A stretch of DNA of 50,347 bases, from the NCBI RefSeq assembly GCF_009711525.1, contig NZ_SMLV01000426.1, positions 1 through 50,347 of the forward strand, read 5' to 3'. Origin of the DNA: Fulvivirga lutimaris (GTDB taxonomy: Bacteria > Bacteroidota > Bacteroidia > Cytophagales > Cyclobacteriaceae). Positions 1 through 7,493 of this stretch are shown here, one piece after another (the first letter of the stretch is position 1; every line of letters begins with the position of its first letter). A program made the translations under genes and the position numbers. A model generated the notes under the pieces. It was not told where the DNA came from and ran no database searches. It worked only from the letters and a program-made list of their open reading frames with translations.

Positions 1-1730
1 CAGGTACAATGGGCTTTGGAGACATCCTTTTATCTATACTTAATGGGGCAAGGCTGGACTTAACAGTAATGGGCTACTTCTCGCTGATACCGGGTCTAAT
101 CATCTGCCTTACTACATATTTTAAACCCATTATCCTTGATGTTATATTAAATATATACACAGGGCTTATGCTCTTTATAGCCAGCTTCATTATCGTGCTG
201 GATTTAGAACTGTATACACATTGGAGCTACCGAATGGATGCAACTCCATTGTTATATATTGGTAAAGAAGCTGCAGGTTCAGGGGACTTTTGGACTACTG
301 TACTATTGGTCCTGTTCTGGCTCATCCTTTTTGGATTATTTGGATGGGCTTTCTTAAAATATGTTTCCAAAAGAACAAAAAGAATGGAGCCTTCCAATTG
401 GAAAACATCTTTAGTTATCTTGTTATTAACCGCATTATTAATTGCACCGATAAGAGGGACAGTAGGTGTAGCACCAATCAATACAGGAACTGTGTACTTC
501 CATGAGTCTAATATGTTTGCCAATCATGCTGCTATAAATGTGGTATATAATTTTGGGTATGCATTAAGAAAATTTAATCGCTTAAAATACCCAGAAAACT
601 ATCTGGCTGAGGATAAAACTAAACAGTATTTCAAGGAGATGAATGAATCTTCTGGTGAAACGGTTAAGCTAATAAATAAGGATCAGCCTAATGTTATTAT
701 AATAGTTCTTGAAAGCTACACATTCCGCTTTATTGAACCTCTAGGTGGCTTGCCTGATATTACTCCCAACATTAATGAGTTAGTACATGAGGGAGTTTTG
801 TTTGATAATTTTTACTCATCAGGGGATAGAACAGACTTAGGTATTGTATCAATACTCAACGGTTATCCTCGCCAGCCAAAAGGGTCAATCATCAAATTTC
901 CTAAAAAGACGGCATCCCTTCCTTTCATTAACAAAACACTTAAGTCTAGAGGATATAACACAGCGTTTACTTACGGTTGTAATATCAACTTTGCGAATTT
1001 TCAATCTTATTTATCAAATGGGCAGTTTGACAACTTAACCCATAGTCAAGATTTTCCACAAGAACTGAACACCTCTAAATGGGGAGTGCATGATCATTAT
1101 GTATTTGATAAGTTTTTGGATGAGGCCAACAATACCAATTCTCCTTTCTTTAAAATCATGATGACACAAAGTAGTCATGAGCCTTTTGAAGTTCCAATGG
1201 AAACCGTAATTGAGGGTGATGATGACGTTCATAAATTTTTAAATTCTGCCTATTATACAGACAAGTCTTTAGGTGAGTTTATTGCTAAAGCAAAGCAAAC
1301 TGACTGGTGGGAAAACAGCTGGATAATCATCACGGCTGATCATGGTCATTTTATGCCAGATAATCCTGGAAACACAAATGCTGACAGATTTAAGATACCT
1401 ATGCTTTGGCTTGGTGGAGCACTAGCTAAACAAGATACTGTAATTCATTCCTATGCCAGCCAAACTGATATAGCAAATACCATCTTTGGCCAGCTTGGCT
1501 TTCAAGATGAAAACTTCACATTTAGCAAAAACATTTTAGCTAACGATTACAAACCCTATGCTGTATACATTTTTAACAATGGCTTTGGGTATTTAGATAA
1601 CTCTCACAAAGTAGTATTCGACAATGTAGGAGGAAATTATCTTATGAAGGAAGGTGCATCAACAGAAAAAGAGTTGGAGTTGGGTAAGGCATATATGCAA
1701 ACTCTATATTCAGACTTTAATAAACGCTAA
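1..1730 (+). CDS. LtaS-like sulfatase-family membrane phosphotransferase/hydrolase (5' end cut by window)
   Basis: The protein resembles the LTA synthase/phosphoglycerol transferase sulfatase family: N-terminal membrane helices followed by an extracytoplasmic sulfatase-fold domain. The frame is open to the window edge and the first visible Met (base 9) falls inside the usual membrane region, so roughly the first one or two helices are probably missing. Numbered from that Met, helices lie near residues 20-38, 45-65, 95-118 and 132-148. Family metal/catalytic positions are visible: Glu235 in VLES, the nucleophile-like Thr275 in GDRTDLG, His390 in SSHEP, and Asp444/His445 in TADHGH. A catalytic threonine favours a phosphoglycerol-transferase-like mechanism over a formylglycine sulfatase, because no CxPxR motif is seen. 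Gram-negative Bacteroidota lack lipoteichoic acid, so the substrate is probably an envelope glycan or lipid headgroup (inference). Its stop abuts the convergent DUF2062 gene. Confidence 0.85.
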   Translation, partial: GTMGFGDILLSILNGARLDLTVMGYFSLIPGLIICLTTYFKPIILDVILNIYTGLMLFIASFIIVLDLELYTHWSYRMDATPLLYIGKEAAGSGDFWTTVLLVLFWLILFGLFGWAFLKYVSKRTKRMEPSNWKTSLVILLLTALLIAPIRGTVGVAPINTGTVYFHESNMFANHAAINVVYNFGYALRKFNRLKYPENYLAEDKTKQYFKEMNESSGETVKLINKDQPNVIIIVLESYTFRFIEPLGGLPDITPNINELVHEGVLFDNFYSSGDRTDLGIVSILNGYPRQPKGSIIKFPKKTASLPFINKTLKSRGYNTAFTYGCNINFANFQSYLSNGQFDNLTHSQDFPQELNTSKWGVHDHYVFDKFLDEANNTNSPFFKIMMTQSSHEPFEVPMETVIEGDDDVHKFLNSAYYTDKSLGEFIAKAKQTDWWENSWIIITADHGHFMPDNPGNTNADRFKIPMLWLGGALAKQDTVIHSYASQTDIANTIFGQLGFQDENFTFSKNILANDYKPYAVYIFNNGFGYLDNSHKVVFDNVGGNYLMKEGASTEKELELGKAYMQTLYSDFNKR

Positions 1731-2201
1731 TTAAGCTTTAGCCATTTTTTGAAATACAATACGCAATGAAAAATAGAGGGTAACACCAAGTGGGATAATA
1801 ATAATTAACCAGGCGAAAATTCCCATTAAGTGAGCTAACCATAACTGTTTTAAGGCTAACAGAAAATCATTTTTAACCAAATCAACTAGCTCAGAAATGG
1901 TATATGGTATTGGATTAACATTTAAAATTTTTGAACCGAGGTTAATTAAAGGAATAATAAGCAGTAACTGAAGTGGGTAAACAATATAATTTATTAGCTG
2001 GACAGCTGCTACATTAAGTTTAAAGATGAGTGCAATTAATAGACATAAAACGGTAGTAGTACCGACAACAGGAAACAAACCAAGAATGAAGCCAAGTGAG
2101 ACCGAAAGTGCAAGACCTGTGGGAGTCATTCCCTGTTTCAAAAAGTCAAGCAATGGCTTTAGCAGCTTGTCGTTTATCTTCTTTTTAAAATTGTTGGCCA
2201 T
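1731..2201 (-). CDS. DUF2062 family membrane protein
   Basis: This is a 156-residue membrane protein matching the DUF2062 pattern: a short basic N-terminus, then the glycine-rich hydrophobic stretch GFILGLFPVVGTTT (about residues 36-50), and further helices near 52-70, 75-92 and 125-150. Members are small inner-membrane proteins of unknown biochemistry, often found near glycosyltransferases or lipid enzymes. It is convergent with the upstream LtaS-like gene, and the two stop codons touch with no spacer. The octamer TATCTTCG sits 21 nt before its ATG on the minus strand (listed separately) and is a plausible promoter element. No enzymatic motif is seen. The family call is firm and the function is unknown. 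Confidence 0.8.
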   Translation of the reverse strand: MANNFKKKINDKLLKPLLDFLKQGMTPTGLALSVSLGFILGLFPVVGTTTVLCLLIALIFKLNVAAVQLINYIVYPLQLLLIIPLINLGSKILNVNPIPYTISELVDLVKNDFLLALKQLWLAHLMGIFAWLIIIIPLGVTLYFSLRIVFQKMAKA

Positions 2202-2222
2202 CTATGCTTTTGGACTATTTAC

Positions 2223-2230
2223 CGAAGATA
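2223..2230 (-). promoter_or_regulatory. Candidate -7 promoter box TATCTTCG for the DUF2062 gene
   Basis: Read on the minus strand, TATCTTCG ends 21 nt before the ATG at 2201. It resembles the Bacteroidota -7 box TAnnTTTG with one T-to-C change. The same octamer occurs 22 nt before the GTG start at 24813. No clear TTG at the expected -33 distance is visible; the nearest TTTTG is 23 nt upstream. Confidence 0.4.
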
Positions 2231-2281
2231 ATTGTGATATAACACGGATAAAACAAAACACTAATTAATATTTTTTCGTTG

Positions 2282-2300
2282 TAAGACTTTATATGTCTTA
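2282..2300. repeat. Inverted repeat TAAGAC-N7-GTCTTA
   Basis: This is a perfect 6-bp inverted repeat with a 7-nt AT spacer, in the gap between the DUF2062 start and the small ORF at 2345. A repeat with the same half-sites and a 9-nt spacer lies at 23862-23882 upstream of the PrcB-like gene. It may be an operator or a small RNA hairpin. The function is not shown. Confidence 0.4.
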
Positions 2301-2344
2301 GAACTGGCTTTTTAATAACAGTTAAGAATAAAAAACTCTATGCC

Positions 2345-2506
2345 ATGATAAACTTTTCATTAAGCAGAAAAAAGTGGGTAGTACCAAAAATTAAAGGCAA
2401 ATACATTGGTCGGGCTTATTTGGAAAACTTCAATAAAGCCCTCTTGAATTTGGAAAAAAATATTCAGGAAGAAGGTAATAGTAGCCATCGCAAAATGGCT
2501 ACCTAG
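2345..2506 (+). CDS. Possible small basic protein, 53 residues
   Basis: An ATG-initiated ORF of 53 codons lies in the 373-base gap between the divergent DUF2062 gene and the minus-strand DUF2807 gene. The translation starts MINFSLSRKKWVVPKIKGKY and is rich in Lys/Arg in its first half, with Asn/Glu-rich sequence after that. There is no signal peptide or membrane segment. A strong hairpin terminator follows 14 nt after the stop, which is what a real short transcript on this strand would show, although the terminator may only serve the convergent gene. I do not recognise a family. It could equally be a small RNA or chance. Codon use looks typical of the neighbours. Confidence 0.4.
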   Translation: MINFSLSRKKWVVPKIKGKYIGRAYLENFNKALLNLEKNIQEEGNSSHRKMAT

Positions 2507-2520
2507 TTAGCTTCCAATAA

Positions 2521-2550
2521 AAAAGCCCTGACATATGTCAGGGCTTTTTT
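2521..2550. terminator. Bidirectional Rho-independent terminator
   Basis: A perfect stem AAAAGCCCTGAC / GTCAGGGCTTTT around a short AT loop is flanked by an A-run on one side and a T-run on the other. It sits between the plus-strand small ORF and the 3' end of the minus-strand DUF2807 gene, so it can end transcripts from both sides. Confidence 0.85.
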
Positions 2551-2574
2551 ATTCAATCGTTTTCTATGGCTTTT

Positions 2575-3255
2575 TTAGCTTGATTTTCTCACAGAGCCCC
2601 CGCTACTTGAGTCGGTTCTAGACTTAGAAGGATTTCCGATATATCTTATGCTTGCTCCACTACTTGCGTGGGCATCAATTTCATTCTTGGCATTTACTTT
2701 AGCTCCAGCTCCACTACTAGCTCTTACTCTTACGTTTTCAGCTTCAAGATCATAAGCATCAACACCCCCTGCACTACTCACACTAACTTCAAGGTATTTT
2801 GACCTGCCTGCCACTTCAACGTCTCCCGAACTGGAAGCCGAGACACTTAAGTCGTTAACCTCTACAGACACTTCCACATCAGCAGCACTTGACACATCTA
2901 TTGTCATTCTATCTCCTTTTATCACACCATCAGCGTATACTGTTGATGCACTGCTGGCAGAAATACCTTCCAGTTCCACATAAGTAACATAAACCTTTAC
3001 AGATATATTTCTATAGCGATTACCTTCTAAATGCACTTTAAGCCTACTACCTCTTACCTCAGTCAATACCTCATCATTATCCAATCCACGGGCTTCAACC
3101 TCTACACTTTCTTTAGTGCCCTTTTTTAGGTACAAGTCTATAGCTTGTGAAACCTGTACTTCGTCAAATGACCCAACATCACGCTTTTCTCTTTGCTGAC
3201 CGTAACTCTGAACTGTGATAAGTAACACAGTAAAGAAAAATCCTATCTTTTTCAT
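2575..3255 (-). CDS. DUF2807-type exported beta-solenoid protein
   Basis: This is a 226-residue exported protein with signal peptide MKKIGFFFTVLLITVQSYGQ, of the head GIN/DUF2807 (putative auto-transporter adhesin) type common in Bacteroidota. The mature part is a run of short beta-strand repeats, each carrying a Ser-Ser-Ala/Gly turn at about 20-25-residue spacing (for example IDVSSAADVEV, VSASSSGDVEV, VSVSSAGGVDAY, VRASSGAGAKV), as expected of a beta-helix. I start it at the ATG at 3255: the frame stays open three codons further to a TTG, but the ATG directly begins a normal signal peptide. The C-terminus is Ser/Arg/Lys-rich. The role is unknown, probably periplasmic or surface. The divergent neighbour is an FtsX-like permease. 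Confidence 0.8.
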   Translation of the reverse strand: MKKIGFFFTVLLITVQSYGQQREKRDVGSFDEVQVSQAIDLYLKKGTKESVEVEARGLDNDEVLTEVRGSRLKVHLEGNRYRNISVKVYVTYVELEGISASSASTVYADGVIKGDRMTIDVSSAADVEVSVEVNDLSVSASSSGDVEVAGRSKYLEVSVSSAGGVDAYDLEAENVRVRASSGAGAKVNAKNEIDAHASSGASIRYIGNPSKSRTDSSSGGSVRKSS

Positions 3256-3466
3256 AATTGCCAAATTTAAATATTCACCTCAAAGACCAATGAAAAATTA
3301 ATGGGTTGCATCGAGCCTGAATATTTATAGTTCTGATTCAATTTTCTAAGATAACAAGATAGCATCAATCAGCTTAGAAGGTCACCAAAAATATTAATCG
3401 GAAAACTCTGCAACCATTTCGAATTAACGGAGTCATTAACTTATCTAAAACAACAACTTAAAGGTC

Positions 3467-5824
3467 ATGCTCAAAAACTACATTCGCGTAACTGTGCGCA
3501 ATCTGTTCAAAAACAGTGTCTATTCATTCATTAACATCACGGGTTTAGCAGTCGGCATTGTATGCTGCATATTGATCCTGTTATGGGTAAATGATGAGGT
3601 TTCCTATGACAAGTTCCTACCAAAATATAACAAGTTGGCTCAGGTATGGATCAATGCAGAATTTGATGGTAAAATTAACTCATGGACATCAGTGCCTCTA
3701 CCCACATATGAAGCCATGAAAACGGCCGACACAAAAATCAAAAACTCATGTGTTACGGGCTGGGGGTCCTCTCACCTTTTAACCCTGGGAGAAAAAAGAA
3801 TTACCAACGATGGTTATTGGGTAAGTGAGGAGTTTCTCGAAATGTTTGAATTCCCTATGGCCTACGGTGACCCAAGTACAGTACTTGATGAACCATCATC
3901 TATTGTTTTAACAGAGTCTTTTGCAAAATCATTATTTGGTGATGAAGACCCACTCGATAAAATCATCAGACTGGACGATGAAGCTGATGTAAAGGTAACA
4001 GGGATATTAAAAGATGTGCCTTCAAACTCCTCTTTTGAATTTGAATATCTAATACCTTGGAAGCTTCGAGAACAGCTGAATCCATGGGTACGTGAAAACA
4101 AAGACAACTGGGGTAATAACTCATTTCAGGTGTTTATAGAATTAGATCAAAGTGATGATTTAATGACTATAGAAAATAACGTTAAAGATATGCTGGTTGA
4201 GCATTCGGAGCCCGGATTCATGCGCTACCTGTTTCTCCACCCTGTTGAAAAATGGAGATTGTATTCCAATTTTGAAAATGGTGTGGCAACTGGCGGAAGA
4301 AGTGATTATGTTCAGTTGTTTACCGTCATAGCGCTACTAATTATAGCTATAGCCTGCATCAACTTTATGAATTTGGCAACTGCCAGATCTGAACGCAGAG
4401 CCAGAGAAGTTGGGATTAGAAAAAGTGTGGGTTCCGGCAGAGGTCAGCTCATCGCGCAATTTATAGGCGAATCAGTTTTCATTTCCTTGATTTCTTATGT
4501 GGTAGCTATTCTGTTGTCACTCTTACTCCTGCCTTTTTATAATAATCTTGTGGAGAAAGAGCTTTTTATCGACTTCACATCTCCTCTTTTCTGGATTTTT
4601 ACAGCAATAGTTATTCTGGTCACAGGAATTATTTCGGGAAGTTATCCTGCATTCTATTTATCATCTTTCAGACCAGCTAAAGTTCTAAAAGGCAAGGTGA
4701 CTTTAGGTAAAAATGCAAGTACTCCCAGACAGGTTTTAGTTATCCTACAGTTTGGTGTATCGATAATATTGATCATTGGTACGATTGTAATTATCCAGCA
4801 AATAAAAATGGCAAAAGATCGAGCGTTGGGTTATGATCAGGAAAAATTAATATCTATTGATAAAACAGGTGAGCTTTCTGACAACTACGATGCATTGAAA
4901 ACAGAGCTCTTGCAGTCAGGAGCAGTCGCAGGCGTAACAGTATCAAACAGCAAAATCACTTCAATAAGCTCTAACAATTTTCTAGGTTGGCCAGGTAAAC
5001 CTGATGACTTAAATGTAATTTTTACGACCATCACTACAGAGTATGACTATTGCCAGACAATGGGCATAGAAGTACTTATGGGGCGCGACTTTTCGAAAGA
5101 TTTTAAAAGTGATACAGCTGCTATAATAATCAATAAAGCCGGGCTCGATTTGATGGGATTGGAAGATCCTATAGGCACACAGCTTGATCTCTGGGGAAGT
5201 AAAAGAGAGCTAATAGGTGTTGTGGATAATGTACTAATGGGCTCAGTTTATTCAGAGGTCAAACCTTTGTTTATGATCATTGATGACTGGGGTGGCTCCA
5301 TTACAGTAAGGCTCTCAGGTGATATTCAGAATTCTCTAGCTACTGTAAAATCAATATTTGAAAAGCACAATCCTGCTTACCCATTTGAGTATGATTTTGT
5401 AGATGTAGACTACCAGAAAAAGTTTACAACCATTAATATGACCAGCAGATTAGCTAACTTATTCGCCATATTAACAATTTTTATTACAGGGCTTGGACTT
5501 TTTGGATTAGCGGCATATACTGCGGAGCAACGCACCAAAGAAATTGGCATAAGAAAGGTGTTAGGAGCCTCAGTTGGTGGATTGATTCAGTTGATGTCCT
5601 ACGACTTTTCAAAGCTTGTAATCATCTCATTTTTGCTCTCATCGCCATTGGCATGGTATCTTTTAAACAGTTATTTGGAAAGGTATCCTTTAAGAACAGA
5701 AATCATGTGGTGGATCTTCCCCTTGACAGGGTTAATAGCTCTGATTTTTGCCATAGCAATAGTGAGTACTCAAGCCTTGAAAGCTGCAACGGCAAACCCG
5801 GTAAAATCACTTAGGAATGAATAA
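3467..5824 (+). CDS. FtsX/MacB-like ABC transporter permease
   Basis: This 785-residue protein is of the two-unit FtsX/MacB permease type abundant in Bacteroidota. It has an N-terminal helix (about 20-42), a MacB-like periplasmic domain (about 50-260), and an FtsX core with helices near 283-305, 335-357 and 375-395. A further helix near 425-445 is followed by a second periplasmic domain (to about 650) and a second FtsX core (about 665-780). The conserved FtsX signatures are duplicated, AREVGIRKSVGSGRGQLI and TKEIGIRKVLGASVGGLI. Such proteins work with a MacB-type ATPase to drive mechanotransmission or export of peptides, lipoproteins or antimicrobials. No ATPase gene is adjacent, so it must use one encoded elsewhere. 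The ATG start directly precedes the usual LKNYIRVTVRNLFKN leader. A terminator follows. Confidence 0.9.
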   Translation: MLKNYIRVTVRNLFKNSVYSFINITGLAVGIVCCILILLWVNDEVSYDKFLPKYNKLAQVWINAEFDGKINSWTSVPLPTYEAMKTADTKIKNSCVTGWGSSHLLTLGEKRITNDGYWVSEEFLEMFEFPMAYGDPSTVLDEPSSIVLTESFAKSLFGDEDPLDKIIRLDDEADVKVTGILKDVPSNSSFEFEYLIPWKLREQLNPWVRENKDNWGNNSFQVFIELDQSDDLMTIENNVKDMLVEHSEPGFMRYLFLHPVEKWRLYSNFENGVATGGRSDYVQLFTVIALLIIAIACINFMNLATARSERRAREVGIRKSVGSGRGQLIAQFIGESVFISLISYVVAILLSLLLLPFYNNLVEKELFIDFTSPLFWIFTAIVILVTGIISGSYPAFYLSSFRPAKVLKGKVTLGKNASTPRQVLVILQFGVSIILIIGTIVIIQQIKMAKDRALGYDQEKLISIDKTGELSDNYDALKTELLQSGAVAGVTVSNSKITSISSNNFLGWPGKPDDLNVIFTTITTEYDYCQTMGIEVLMGRDFSKDFKSDTAAIIINKAGLDLMGLEDPIGTQLDLWGSKRELIGVVDNVLMGSVYSEVKPLFMIIDDWGGSITVRLSGDIQNSLATVKSIFEKHNPAYPFEYDFVDVDYQKKFTTINMTSRLANLFAILTIFITGLGLFGLAAYTAEQRTKEIGIRKVLGASVGGLIQLMSYDFSKLVIISFLLSSPLAWYLLNSYLERYPLRTEIMWWIFPLTGLIALIFAIAIVSTQALKAATANPVKSLRNE

Positions 5825-5833
5825 AATTGATCT

Positions 5834-5868
5834 AAAAAAGTACATCCTGAGGGGTGTTCTTTTTTTAA
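5834..5868 (+). terminator. Rho-independent terminator after the FtsX permease
   Basis: An imperfect stem (AAGTACATCC with GGGGTGTTCTT, allowing G-U pairs) is preceded by an A-run and followed by seven T residues. It lies 10 nt after the stop codon. Confidence 0.65.
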
Positions 5869-5926
5869 ACAATTCTATTATACAAATAAAAAAATTGGCT
5901 ATATTGGTAATGTATAAAGAATTTAT

Positions 5927-5945
5927 TTGTCACCCTAAGTGACAA
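5927..5945. promoter_or_regulatory. Perfect inverted repeat TTGTCAC-N5-GTGACAA before the TerB-like gene
   Basis: The repeat has 7-bp perfect arms and a 5-nt spacer, and ends 24 nt before the ATG at 5970. The size and symmetry fit a dimeric repressor operator or a leader hairpin. There is no T-run directly after it, so it is not a normal terminator. The regulator is unknown. Confidence 0.5.
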
Positions 5946-5969
5946 TCAAAGGATAAAAAACTAGCTAAA

Positions 5970-6365
5970 ATGATAAAGGAACAATTAAACGTATTAATTC
6001 AGTTGGCGGCTAGCGATAGTAATGTTGCTGAAAAAGAAGCTAAATTGATTCAAATGATTGGTGTTTCTAATGGGATACCTAAAGAGGATATCGATGAAAT
6101 GCTAAAAAACCCATCTCGACCAATTGGAGATTTAGGAACCCTTACTGACGATCAAAAATTTGAGCACCTTTATCAAGTAGTGCAAATGATGAAAATTGAT
6201 GGCCAGGTTTTTAAAAGCGAAATTGTTTTCTGTGAAGACATAGCTGGTAGACTAGGTTATAAGAAAGGGGTAATTGCAGAACTTTCATCAAAAATATTCA
6301 GTGATCCGTCAATAACCGCTGACAGAGATGCTTTGAGAAAGAAAGCGCAGAAATTCTTGAAGTAA
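5970..6365 (+). CDS. TerB-like helical protein
   Basis: This is a 131-residue, all-alpha, soluble protein with the TerB-domain layout: two similar halves, each with an acidic helix turn. The first is AASDSNVAEKEAKLI (about residues 13-27) and the second MMKIDGQVFKSEIVF (about 72-86). TerB domains bind metal through such acidic positions. The name comes from tellurite resistance, but most stand-alone members have other or unknown roles, and no other ter genes are nearby. There is no signal peptide, so the location is cytoplasmic. A perfect inverted repeat lies just upstream and a bidirectional terminator just downstream, so it is probably a single-gene unit under its own control. Confidence 0.65.
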   Translation: MIKEQLNVLIQLAASDSNVAEKEAKLIQMIGVSNGIPKEDIDEMLKNPSRPIGDLGTLTDDQKFEHLYQVVQMMKIDGQVFKSEIVFCEDIAGRLGYKKGVIAELSSKIFSDPSITADRDALRKKAQKFLK

Positions 6366-6385
6366 GAGGATTTCTTTTAACTAAT

Positions 6386-6420
6386 AAAAAAATGCACGCT
6401 AATTAGCGTGCATTTTTTTT
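6386..6420. terminator. Bidirectional terminator shared by two convergent genes
   Basis: The palindromic arms ATGCACGC / GCGTGCAT lie between an A-run and a T-run. The minus-strand gene ends inside the structure: its last codons (Lys-Lys-Met-His-Ala-Asn) and its TAG stop at 6399-6401 form part of the stem. It also ends the plus-strand TerB-like gene 20 nt upstream. Confidence 0.85.
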
Positions 6421-7493
6421 GAGTAATGATCTAAAACGGTTCCTTCAAAAGTTTGGTATTCTCCCAAGCAGTCAGCTGTCATACAAGAGTGCACTGGTAG
6501 AACTCCAATAACATCTCCTACTTTCCATTTACTTAATTCTTCATCAGGCATGTATATCAACCCATGTTCTTGTGACACACTTTTAAGATAAACACCTTTT
6601 ACTGGTGCGCTCCAACCATCACTTGAAACTTTAACTATCTGCCCGAAGCTGTTGTGTCCATCAACTTGTATAACATCTTTAGCAAAATGAACACCGCCCC
6701 CGTAGATGCATACCTGGTTGTTTTGGCTATTGATAGACACTATAGGACAAGCGACTGCAACACCAACTTCCTCCATAACGCATGAACCGATTTGTTCCTG
6801 CATAATATCGTAAAAGACAAAGTTCCCAGGGCTCATAGCATCAATACATTCAAACTTGTCTATAACGCTGCAAGTTGGTGTATCACCATAACATATCTCA
6901 GCATCAGGATAAGCTGACTTTATTGGTTTTAAGCATTTAATTGCTTCAGTATATATTTTCGTGATTTCTGCTTCACTTCTTGCTCCATAGGAATGACCAG
7001 CGTGCAGATAAAACCCATTGAAGTGCAGCCTTTCAAATGATTTAACCTTATTTACTAGCTGATCAATAACGGCTAAGTCCTTGGCATTAACCCCAGTTCG
7101 TCCTTTCCCAGAGTCCAATTCAATTTTTACTCCTAAATCATAATTAAGTTGGCTGGAAAGTAGATCAATAATTTCTGCATTATCAACAAGGACAGTTAGA
7201 TTAATGCGGGAAGCAAGATCATTGATTAAATCAATCTGTCTGATATTACATGGGAATGCGACTGTTATATTCTTCCAGCCATCTTTAGAAAAATAATCAG
7301 CCATGCCCAATGAGCTTACCGTAATATGCTCTACACCTACTTCTTTAAACCATCTGCCTACATCATGGGATTGATGCGTTTTAAAATGAGGTTTGAAAAT
7401 TAATCCATTAGCCTCTGCTTTATCCGTCATTTTACGGATGTTACTTTTGCAAATGGACTCATCAATCAGAAGTGTGGGCTTAACAATATTCAT
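6399..7493 (-). CDS. D-threonine aldolase/D-serine dehydratase-like PLP enzyme
   Basis: This 364-residue cytoplasmic enzyme is of the alanine-racemase-fold D-threonine aldolase / DSD1-like D-serine dehydratase family. Lys38 in KPHFKTH is the expected PLP-binding lysine. The C-terminal beta domain contains GGGVHFAKD and the metal site VHSCMTAD (His335 and Cys337), which matches the His-x-Cys metal pair of this family. Likely reactions are retro-aldol cleavage of D-threonine or related beta-hydroxy-D-amino acids, or deamination of D-serine; sequence alone does not decide. Its ATG overlaps the stop of the upstream amidohydrolase by one base (TAATG), so the two are translationally coupled and probably act in one catabolic route. 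The stop lies within the terminator stem. Confidence 0.85.
   Translation of the reverse strand: MNIVKPTLLIDESICKSNIRKMTDKAEANGLIFKPHFKTHQSHDVGRWFKEVGVEHITVSSLGMADYFSKDGWKNITVAFPCNIRQIDLINDLASRINLTVLVDNAEIIDLLSSQLNYDLGVKIELDSGKGRTGVNAKDLAVIDQLVNKVKSFERLHFNGFYLHAGHSYGARSEAEITKIYTEAIKCLKPIKSAYPDAEICYGDTPTCSVIDKFECIDAMSPGNFVFYDIMQEQIGSCVMEEVGVAVACPIVSINSQNNQVCIYGGGVHFAKDVIQVDGHNSFGQIVKVSSDGWSAPVKGVYLKSVSQEHGLIYMPDEELSKWKVGDVIGVLPVHSCMTADCLGEYQTFEGTVLDHYSKKMHAN

Noticed and set aside
5970-6365. Tellurite resistance function
   Set aside because: Only a TerB-like fold is present; no other ter genes or resistance context.
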